Shown piece by piece: positions 34,201-40,935 of a DNA stretch of 64,000 nucleotides. Positions within the stretch are counted from its first letter, which is position 1. Every line of letters starts with the position of its first letter. The stretch is from Flavobacterium flavigenum. Lineage in GTDB: Bacteria > Bacteroidota > Bacteroidia > Flavobacteriales > Flavobacteriaceae. Under the pieces are notes generated by a model that made no database searches, was not told the origin of the DNA, and worked only from the letters and a program-made list of their open reading frames with translations. The translations under genes and the position numbers were made by a program. Location of the stretch: assembly GCF_027111255.2 (NCBI RefSeq), contig NZ_CP114285.2, positions 4,960,001 through 5,024,000 of the forward strand, read 5' to 3'.

Positions 34201-34801
34201 TACTATTTCTAAAAATGATGGTACTGTTATAAATTCATCTCAGGGTATTTCTTCGGTTGCTCCAGAGGATTTAAAATATATGGGCACCACTGTAGCTCCT
34301 TATTTTGGAGGCTTTATGAATAATTTCTCTTACAGCAATTTTACCCTTGGTGTTCAGGTAACTTATTACATGGGGCACGTATTTAGAAATTCGGTATTGC
34401 AAAATTATCCTTCTTATTCAGGAGTGCAATATGGAGCTGTTGGGAAAGATGAGCTGATTGCTGACCGCTGGAGACAGGCCGGAGATGAAGCCAGCACTAA
34501 TGTTCCGGGATTGGCAAATATAAGCTACAACAGTCTAAACCGCTATCAAATGGCCGACATCAATGTGCTTCCTGCCGATAATATCCGTTTACAGCAGATT
34601 TCATTGGGTTACAGTGTTCCTTCAAAATTTTTAGACAAAACTTTTTTAAAGTCTTTGAGTTTCAATTTTGCAGCAAGAAATTTAGGTTTATTGTGGGTTA
34701 AGAATGATGAGGGTATTGATCCTCAGTACTTATCAAACAATAACTATAATACACTTGCACCGCAGCGTAATTATACTTTACAGTTTAATTGTAGTTTTTA
34801 A
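31235..34801 (+). CDS. SusC/RagA-type TonB-dependent transporter with STN domain
   Basis: A 1188-residue outer-membrane transporter. After a signal region (to about residue 46, with YANVAKAQ) comes an STN secretin/TonB signalling domain (about 49-120), a carboxypeptidase-regulatory-like domain (about 132-205, FEVKGTVSDKKGNRLVGVNV), the plug domain (about 225-340, SRLEGKIAGVNVDPRTGNIT and the VLKDAAAASIWGSRAANGVI motif), and a beta-barrel ending YTLQFNCSF with the terminal aromatic residue. The STN domain is the part that contacts FecR, so this protein both imports a ligand and reports on it. With SusD as lid it forms a pedal-bin complex powered by TonB. The gene is followed 17 bases later by susD. 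Confidence 0.95.
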   Translation: MNKNHDTGFLLPKKIVNLTFILFMRVFILVLYLGLTSIYANVAKAQNEISVKVQGASLQTLFADIQQKSDYVFFYNDDLIASVKKVSVNQYGTVEQILNTALYNTGLTYSVIDKQIVIKKNKTKTSSGELEPFEVKGTVSDKKGNRLVGVNVLLVGTQIWDITREKGEYRIEVVATDSLRFSYLGFKTKTIAVNNKKVINVVLEPQVELLKDLVVVASNGYTDIPKERVTGSFEVIGAKELSQVPTVDIASRLEGKIAGVNVDPRTGNITIRGTNSYSGTSPLIVIDGFPQSDNDFKFSRRGVPGSSILSYLNPDDVESITVLKDAAAASIWGSRAANGVIVVTTKKGKKAEQTINFSTTTTIGEKMDLGKLRVMNTAQYIDYEKDLVSGGFASDDISNWQAKNPSAAQEIMFRQQRGEISLTERDQLLNQLSQNDNLGQINRYLLRNSATTQYDLSVSGGSDKSTYYLSLGYNKDEAAMIGNQSKSYNVTLNNSFQLKSFLKLNTGINYVSSNYQTNTVANEALSNVSTTALRPYDMLADQNGNGIDRYIIFRPEVAKGFEAKGYLPWTYNYLDELNYSNVITKGANIRLNASLTATVTNWLNFEASGMYAKISNKTKSLSELDSYYSRNAINEATSVNAAGKLVYGIPVGAYLYNSNSENESQSMRLQMNINKNFNENNSLHFLAGSEVREERREGSGQRFYGYDTDTNSGQSVNPTVYYTTIYGWQTYIGTSDNSISKFRDRYLSYYGLGSYDFMNRYHLSGSVRFDDYNLLGASRKNRALPLWSAGGKWDINKEFFLREVSWLDNLAARVTYGKAGSAPGGGFGSNSAVIGVGSIDYNTQLPTAYISLPENAEIKWETTTTLNFGLDYSVFKNRLRGSVDLYYKKSKDILTNVPYNPTYGWSYLNYNTATLDGHGVDVNIGAVIVDKAFKWDSNFNFAYNTNEVSDSRFKATTTNQYLFSGQIEGKALTSLYAYRWAGLDASGQSTISKNDGTVINSSQGISSVAPEDLKYMGTTVAPYFGGFMNNFSYSNFTLGVQVTYYMGHVFRNSVLQNYPSYSGVQYGAVGKDELIADRWRQAGDEASTNVPGLANISYNSLNRYQMADINVLPADNIRLQQISLGYSVPSKFLDKTFLKSLSFNFAARNLGLLWVKNDEGIDPQYLSNNNYNTLAPQRNYTLQFNCSF

Positions 34802-34818
34802 TAAAAAAAAATAGACTT

Positions 34819-36174
34819 ATGAAATTTCTAAAATTCACACTATATATTTTCCTGCCTCTGCTTTTATTAAACTCTTGTAGAGATTATGTTGAGGTGGAGC
34901 CGGTTGGAAACAACAGAATCTTAAAATACACTTCTGATTACAGAGGTCTGGCCAATAATTACAACGACATGACAGTTGCGGGAGGAATTTATCTGCCTGC
35001 AAACGCAGATGCGGAATTTTCTACAGCGTATCAAAATGGTGTTTCAACTATTTGGGCAAACAGTTATACCTGGCAGGATAAGATTTATGATCCGTCCCAG
35101 GGCGATTCAGACTGGATTGGTTTGTACAAAGCAGTTTACTACAGCAACGTAATCATTAACGGAGTTATGGGAAGTGAGAAAGGAACAGATTCAGAAAAAA
35201 AGGAAATCTATGCTGAGGCTTTTGTGCACAGAGCTTTTGCGTATTTACAATTAGTAAACACCTACGGTCCGCAGTTCGATCCAAAATCTGCCAATTCAGA
35301 AAAGGCTGTTCCTTTATTGTTAAATGCGGAACTATTTTCTTCTTTAGAAAGAAGTACGGTAGGACAAGTGTATGACCAGATTATTTCTGATTTGAAAAGT
35401 GCTTTAGCCAATGATATTCAGGATTCGCCGCAATTCAATGTTCTTCCTTCTAAAATAGCGGTCTATGCACTGCTTGCCAGAACATACCTGTATATGGGGC
35501 AATACGATTTGAGTCTGGACAATGCCAAAAAAGCCCTTGCTATGCAGGATCAATTAATAGATTTAAAAACATTTGCTTCCGGATACAGCTATCCTGTTTT
35601 GATTCAAAATCCAGAAATTATATTTTCTAAAACCTTATTGATGACTTACAGTGGAGTTCCTTTGTCAAACGATTTATTAAATAGTTTTGATAGTAATGAT
35701 CTGCGCTACGATTATTATACAATTCAGGGAAACAATTTTTATCCTTCTTACAGCGGAAGGGGATTTGGAATTGCTGCGTACAGTTACACAAACGGTATAA
35801 ACGTTGGAGTTTCTGTTCCTGAAATGTATTTAACTGCTGCTGAATGCGCCGCCAGATTAGGAAAGACTCAAGATGCTGTAGACTACATCAATATTTTAAG
35901 AGCCAAGAGATACAAAGCGGGCGCTTCTTATCAAGTGAGCGCAGCAACCAATACTGAAGCCTTGAGTCTGGCAATAACCGAAAGGCAGAAAGAACTCATC
36001 GGAAGGGGATTCCGCTGGTTTGACCAGAGAAGGTTAAATCTAGATCCAGTTTACAGAAAAACCTATACGCGCACTTTTAAAGGCCAAACCTATACTTTGG
36101 AACCAAACAGTGGCGGATATGTATTTCCAATCAATCAAAATTATATTGACTTAAACCCGGAACTGGGTAAATAA
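34819..36174 (+). CDS. SusD/RagB-type surface lipoprotein
   Basis: A 451-residue lipoprotein with signal FLPLLLLNSC and lipidated Cys20. The N-terminal SusD-like domain has DYVEVEPVGN and tetratricopeptide-like helices (YKAVYYSNVIINGV, EAFVHRAFAYLQLVNTYGPQ around residues 130-150). The C-terminal RagB/SusD part has PEMYLTAAECAARLGKTQDA and ITERQKELIGRGFRWFDQRR (about 385-404), the conserved ending of the family, then a PIN-x-NYI-x-x-NP-type end (FPINQNYIDLNPELGK). It lies on the cell surface and closes over the SusC barrel to capture substrate. No carbohydrate enzyme is near; the following genes encode a thioredoxin-like protein and peptidases, which argues for a peptide or protein substrate. 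Confidence 0.94.
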   Translation: MKFLKFTLYIFLPLLLLNSCRDYVEVEPVGNNRILKYTSDYRGLANNYNDMTVAGGIYLPANADAEFSTAYQNGVSTIWANSYTWQDKIYDPSQGDSDWIGLYKAVYYSNVIINGVMGSEKGTDSEKKEIYAEAFVHRAFAYLQLVNTYGPQFDPKSANSEKAVPLLLNAELFSSLERSTVGQVYDQIISDLKSALANDIQDSPQFNVLPSKIAVYALLARTYLYMGQYDLSLDNAKKALAMQDQLIDLKTFASGYSYPVLIQNPEIIFSKTLLMTYSGVPLSNDLLNSFDSNDLRYDYYTIQGNNFYPSYSGRGFGIAAYSYTNGINVGVSVPEMYLTAAECAARLGKTQDAVDYINILRAKRYKAGASYQVSAATNTEALSLAITERQKELIGRGFRWFDQRRLNLDPVYRKTYTRTFKGQTYTLEPNSGGYVFPINQNYIDLNPELGK

Positions 36175-36185
36175 AAAACACCGTA

Positions 36186-38165
36186 ATGTTAAAAAAAATA
36201 TTAAATATCAAGCTATTGGTATTGGTGTTCTGCGCCTTTACTCTTCAGATCTCCGCTCAGGAAGTTAAAACCAGATTACAGGGAATGATAGACATTCCGA
36301 TTCCAGGAGCCTCTTTCAGCATGACTTACGATCCAAAAGACGGGCCACTTGAAAACGTTAAAAATATCAGCGGTTATGCTTATGTTTTCAATGATTACAG
36401 ATGGGAAATCCAAGACCTTAAAATGAAAAAAAATGGCGCTGTTTACAGCGCCGATTTTACAGTTCCCAAAAACTGTGCTTTTATGGCTTTCAAATTCTAC
36501 GGCAATACCGAAAATGGATTAGTTGCCGATACTAATCAGGACACGGGATATATGCTGGTTGCTTTTAAAGAGCCTAAAATAAAAATGCCGGGAGCAGATT
36601 TGGCTTGGGCAACGTTTAGAAACAAAGATTTCAATGGCCAGTTTGGCGGTTACTTCAAAGATTTTTCAATTGATGGGGATGCTACAGAATATTGGTTAAA
36701 AAAGGAAGTTGAAGCTAACGGAAACAGGTTTCCTGAGTTTTTTGACACTTACTTCGATGTATTGAAAAAACAAAAACCTGAAAAGTTTCAGGAATTGGGA
36801 AGCAAATTTTTAGCCGACTTTACAAAGAACATGAAAGGACTTCCTGAAGAAGTTTACATAAAAGTACACCATATTTATTTATTTGATCTAAACAATAAAA
36901 CAAAGGCAGATTCTCTTGAAGCAGTAATCAAAAAACAATTTCCAAGAGGAAGCCATGTAAGATTCAAAGCGTATCAGAAAATTATGCCAATTGCAGATGC
37001 TGCAGAAAGAAACAAAGCAATCACACAGTTCTTAGCCGATTTCCCATACAGCTCTGAAGTACCTCCGTCTCAGCAGTATTTCTATGATAATATTGTAAAA
37101 ATGCAGTTTGGATATTATTTCGACACTAAAGATTATAAAAGCATTTTAGCTATGATTCCCACAATGAATTTTGCTAATTTAAATGATGCCTACCACCAGA
37201 ATATTTCCAAAGCATTATACTTAAAAGCAGTTGATCCTGCCGTAATCGAAACTATGGCAGTGCCAATGATTCTGCAGATGCAGCAAAAAGTAAACGATAT
37301 GTCATACATGCAGGGACTTTACTGGTCGCCAAACCAGGCGACTGAGAATGCAAAGGTACAATTAAACGATGAATTGGTAATTCAGATTCGTATGTACGAT
37401 ATGCTGAAAAAATACAAAGAAGTTTTAGAGACTTTTGCTTTGCTTCCATTTGAAAAACGTTATGAAAAAGCCAGTATAAATGATATTCATATTAAAGCTT
37501 TAGAAGCATTTAATAAACCAATTTTAGAGGTTTTGAAAAATGCGGCAAGAGCCAATACTTTATCAGAAGGTGCCGAAGCTAAGCTGAAAGAAATTTATTT
37601 GAAAGAAGGTAAAAAAGAAGCTGATTTTCCTGCTTATTTAGAGCAACTGAAAAAAGAAAACAGACCGGAAGAAAAAATCGCTTTAATGGATCCAATTCCT
37701 GCGCCAGCAATTAAAGTTCAGACTGCCGACGGAAAAGCGAAACAATTGGCTTTAGATAGCGGAAAAATTATCGTAATTGATTTCTGGGCTACCTGGTGCG
37801 GACCTTGTAAAAAAGCTTTTCCAGCGATGCAGCAATTGGTAAACAACTTTAAAGAAGACAAACAAGTTGAAGTTTATTTTATCAGCACGCAGGAAACAAA
37901 AGAAGGGTACAAAAAAGAGGCTTTGGCTTACTTGAAAGAAAAAGGTTTAAAACTGGATACTTATTTTGATTTAGTTAAAAAAGGCGGCGGAACGAATAAC
38001 GAATCGTTTTCTAAATACGCAGCAATTTTTAAGTCAAGCGGAATTCCAAGAAAAGTGGTGATTAAAAACGGACAGATTCGTTTTACATCTGAAGGTTATT
38101 CTGGAAATCCAGGACAATTAGTAGATGAACTTACAGACGTTATTAATGCTTTAAAGAAAGAGTAA
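36186..38165 (+). CDS. TlpA-like thioredoxin with large N-terminal domain
   Basis: A 659-residue exported protein with a signal peptide (LVLVFCAFTLQISAQ, cut near residue 25). Residues about 25-500 are a large domain without a name that I recognise: a beta-sandwich start (about 30-150, with ISGYAYVFNDYRWEI) and then mainly helices. The C-terminal 150 residues are a TlpA/AhpC-type thioredoxin fold with FWATWCGPCKKAFPAMQ; the active-site pair is Cys538 and Cys541, and a cis-Pro is in SGIPRKV (about residue 623). In the periplasm such a domain reduces disulfides, or passes electrons to other proteins. Lying 11 bases after susD it is clearly in the same operon, and could open disulfide-bonded substrates before proteolysis by the two peptidases encoded next. 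Confidence 0.88.
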   Translation: MLKKILNIKLLVLVFCAFTLQISAQEVKTRLQGMIDIPIPGASFSMTYDPKDGPLENVKNISGYAYVFNDYRWEIQDLKMKKNGAVYSADFTVPKNCAFMAFKFYGNTENGLVADTNQDTGYMLVAFKEPKIKMPGADLAWATFRNKDFNGQFGGYFKDFSIDGDATEYWLKKEVEANGNRFPEFFDTYFDVLKKQKPEKFQELGSKFLADFTKNMKGLPEEVYIKVHHIYLFDLNNKTKADSLEAVIKKQFPRGSHVRFKAYQKIMPIADAAERNKAITQFLADFPYSSEVPPSQQYFYDNIVKMQFGYYFDTKDYKSILAMIPTMNFANLNDAYHQNISKALYLKAVDPAVIETMAVPMILQMQQKVNDMSYMQGLYWSPNQATENAKVQLNDELVIQIRMYDMLKKYKEVLETFALLPFEKRYEKASINDIHIKALEAFNKPILEVLKNAARANTLSEGAEAKLKEIYLKEGKKEADFPAYLEQLKKENRPEEKIALMDPIPAPAIKVQTADGKAKQLALDSGKIIVIDFWATWCGPCKKAFPAMQQLVNNFKEDKQVEVYFISTQETKEGYKKEALAYLKEKGLKLDTYFDLVKKGGGTNNESFSKYAAIFKSSGIPRKVVIKNGQIRFTSEGYSGNPGQLVDELTDVINALKKE

Positions 38166-38189
38166 TTTCTTTTTTAAAATCAAAAAAAT

Positions 38190-40787
38190 ATGAAAAAAAT
38201 AGTTTTACTATGTGCACTCGCTTTGGGTGTACATAGTTTATCTGCACAGAAAAAAGCAGTTGATGAATCGGCTTACCAATCCTGGCAGAGAATCAACAGC
38301 AAAGCTTTGTCGTACAACGGAAAATGGATGTCCTACAGCACCGTTTTTCAGGATGAAGAAAAAGAAAACAAAAAACAAATAATTATTCAGGAAGCTCCAA
38401 AGGGAAAACGTTTGGTTTTAGAAAATGTCAGTGATCTAAAATTCATCGGTAAAAAAGACTGGATTCAGTACAGTAAAAACGATAGTACGCTTTTGCAAAA
38501 TTTAAAAACAGGCGTAAAAAAACTGTGGAAAAGCAAACATTACACCAATGCACTTGAAGGAACCGATTTTCTGTATTACACACGCCCGGAATCTCAAAAA
38601 GGAGAATTCTTTTTGCAGCGTCTGGTTTGCTATAATTTAGAAAGCAGCGACAGTATTTCTGTAAATAATATTAAATCTTCCCGTTTTTTAAAAAACAAAT
38701 CGATTGTGTATTTACAGACCGAAAAAGATCAAGTGTTTTTAAAACACGGGATTCCAGGGGGTAAACAAGAAATAGTTTACAGCGGAAAAGCTTCTGATTT
38801 TGGCGATTTTCAATTAAATGATAAAGAAAACGGCGGCAGTTTCACTTTAAAAGGAAACAACAGCGCTGATTTTAATATGGTGTATTATTTTAATCTGAAT
38901 ACTAATACAGCACATCTTGTATTTAATTACGATGAAATTAATTTAAATGACTCTTCTTTATCTATTTCAAAAGTCGCTTACGGATTAAATGAAAATAGCA
39001 ATTTCATTACGTTATTAGTAAACTCCAATAAACGACCTGAAAATACTCAGGTTGCAAAATCGAATGTTGAAATCTGGAGATCGAATCAGGGAGCTATGGA
39101 ACGCAGACAGGAACTATTGAGAAGTTCTAAAACGCTTCCAAGCGAACAGAAATTCATTTATGACATTGCAAACAAAAAAGTGATTAAAGTTGCTTCAGCA
39201 GGCGAATTTGATCAGGTTTCAATTCCGGAATCCGGCAGTTTTAAAGGTATTTTTGCTCTTGACAAAAAGCCTTATGCGGTAGAAGTTGACTGGACATTTA
39301 ACGAGCGCAGCGATTTGTATTGGATTGATGCTTCGACTGGGAAATCGACTAAAGTGCTTACAGGCGTTTTTGGAAATCCAACCTGGAACCCGCAGGGAAG
39401 CTTTGCTGTTTACTATGACGAAAAAGCAAAAATATGGACTGTTTTTGACCCTGCTTCCATGCAGTTTAAAAATATCAGCTCGCAGATTCCTTTTCCGGTT
39501 TCTGATGATAATGTTGATATGAAAGCATCCAATACAGCTTTTGGAATTGCAGGCTGGCTGAACAACGGAAATACAGTTGTAATTTACGATCAGTTTGATC
39601 TCTGGGCTGTTGACCTTACCAATCAAAATAAAGCCTATTCCATAACTCAGGGTTACGGAAGAAAAAATAAAATAGAACTGCGTTACAGCGAAACAGGTTT
39701 TATTGGTGATTTAGATCAAAGAAAATCAATTGATTTTACAGGTTTTGACCTGGTGCATAAATCAAAAGGAGTTTATAGATTAACCAATAAAAGATCGATT
39801 GCCAAAGTATTTGCAGATCCGGATTATAATGTTAGAGTTGAAGCCGTTTCTGAGGATAATTCAAGCGTATTATTTTCAAAAGAAAGTTATAGGATATTCC
39901 CAGATTTATGGTGGGGAACTTCTAGTTTTGAATCGCTGCAAAAAATTACTGACATCAACCCGCAGCAGAAAGACTATGCTTGGGGAACTGCAAAATTAGT
40001 GACCTGGAAAAGTTTCAGCGGAAAAGAAAATCAGGGAAACCTATATCTGCCGGATAATTACGACAGCAAAAAAACATATCCTGTAATTGTTCATTTTTAC
40101 GAAAAACATACTGAAGAATTTAATGCCTATCAATTACCGGAGGTAAGCACTTCAAACATCAATATTCCAACTTTTGTAAGCAGAGGTTATATCGTTTTTC
40201 AGCCAGACGTGCATTATGTCTACGGCGATGTCGGCAGCAGCGTTTACAATGATGTAATGAGCGGTGTCGAATATTTAATCGCAAACGGTATTACTGAAAA
40301 AGGTAAGATTGGAATTCAGGGACACAGTTTTGGAGGTTATGAAACTTCCTTCTTAATGACTAAAACAGACCTTTTCACTTGTGCAATTGTAGGTTCTGGA
40401 GTAAGTAATTTTACATCTAATTATCCGGTAATGAGATCAAATGGCATTTCGACTATGTTTAAATACGAAGCTGATCAATACCGCATGGGAAGTTCAATGC
40501 ATGATAACTTGGACGGATACATTAAAAACTCGCCTCTTTTTGCTGCAAAAAACATCAAAACGCCAATTTTGATTTTCCACAATGATAATGACCGCGCGGT
40601 TCCTTATCAGGAAGGACAGTCTTTATTCTTTGCGCTTCGCCGTTTAGCAAAACCTGCTTTATTGGTCAACTATAAAAAAGAAGATCATACCTTAGACGAT
40701 GCTGCCAACAAAAAAGACTGGACACTCAAAATGCAGCAGTATTTTGATTACTACTTAAAAGGCGCAGCGCGCCCGGACTGGATGTAA
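38190..40787 (+). CDS. Prolyl oligopeptidase-family (S9) serine peptidase
   Basis: An 865-residue exported peptidase (signal LLCALALGVHSLSAQ, about residues 1-19). Residues about 30-620 form a beta-propeller-like N-terminal region, and the last 240 residues the alpha/beta-hydrolase catalytic domain. The nucleophile is Ser713 in GIQGHSFGGYE, the acid Asp801 in HNDNDRAVPYQEG, and the base His833 in KKEDHTLDD. This Ser-Asp-His order and the G-H-S-F-G-G-Y motif are those of the S9C-type acylaminoacyl peptidase/dipeptidyl peptidase group, which cut short peptides rather than intact proteins. It lies 24 bases after the thioredoxin gene. In this operon it probably trims peptides entering the periplasm by the SusCD system; the substrate is inferred. 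Confidence 0.9.
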   Translation: MKKIVLLCALALGVHSLSAQKKAVDESAYQSWQRINSKALSYNGKWMSYSTVFQDEEKENKKQIIIQEAPKGKRLVLENVSDLKFIGKKDWIQYSKNDSTLLQNLKTGVKKLWKSKHYTNALEGTDFLYYTRPESQKGEFFLQRLVCYNLESSDSISVNNIKSSRFLKNKSIVYLQTEKDQVFLKHGIPGGKQEIVYSGKASDFGDFQLNDKENGGSFTLKGNNSADFNMVYYFNLNTNTAHLVFNYDEINLNDSSLSISKVAYGLNENSNFITLLVNSNKRPENTQVAKSNVEIWRSNQGAMERRQELLRSSKTLPSEQKFIYDIANKKVIKVASAGEFDQVSIPESGSFKGIFALDKKPYAVEVDWTFNERSDLYWIDASTGKSTKVLTGVFGNPTWNPQGSFAVYYDEKAKIWTVFDPASMQFKNISSQIPFPVSDDNVDMKASNTAFGIAGWLNNGNTVVIYDQFDLWAVDLTNQNKAYSITQGYGRKNKIELRYSETGFIGDLDQRKSIDFTGFDLVHKSKGVYRLTNKRSIAKVFADPDYNVRVEAVSEDNSSVLFSKESYRIFPDLWWGTSSFESLQKITDINPQQKDYAWGTAKLVTWKSFSGKENQGNLYLPDNYDSKKTYPVIVHFYEKHTEEFNAYQLPEVSTSNINIPTFVSRGYIVFQPDVHYVYGDVGSSVYNDVMSGVEYLIANGITEKGKIGIQGHSFGGYETSFLMTKTDLFTCAIVGSGVSNFTSNYPVMRSNGISTMFKYEADQYRMGSSMHDNLDGYIKNSPLFAAKNIKTPILIFHNDNDRAVPYQEGQSLFFALRRLAKPALLVNYKKEDHTLDDAANKKDWTLKMQQYFDYYLKGAARPDWM

Positions 40788-40818
40788 TATAAGCCGATAC
40801 ATTTATACAACCCGACGA

Positions 40819-40859
40819 CTGTTGTTTGAAGGTTTCTTAGGAAGCCTTCAAACTAACAG
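40819..40859 (+). repeat. Hairpin between S9 and M16 peptidase genes
   Basis: CTGTT-GTTTGAAGG pairs with CCTTCAAAC-T-AACAG, a 14-bp stem with one bulged base and a 12-base loop. There is no T run, so it is more likely an mRNA stability or processing element inside the operon than a full terminator. Confidence 0.6.
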
Positions 40860-40935
40860 CAGGAATTTCTTATAGTATTTTCAAAACAACCAATCAGAAA
40901 AAATCAATCAAAAAAGAACATTAAATATCAATTAA

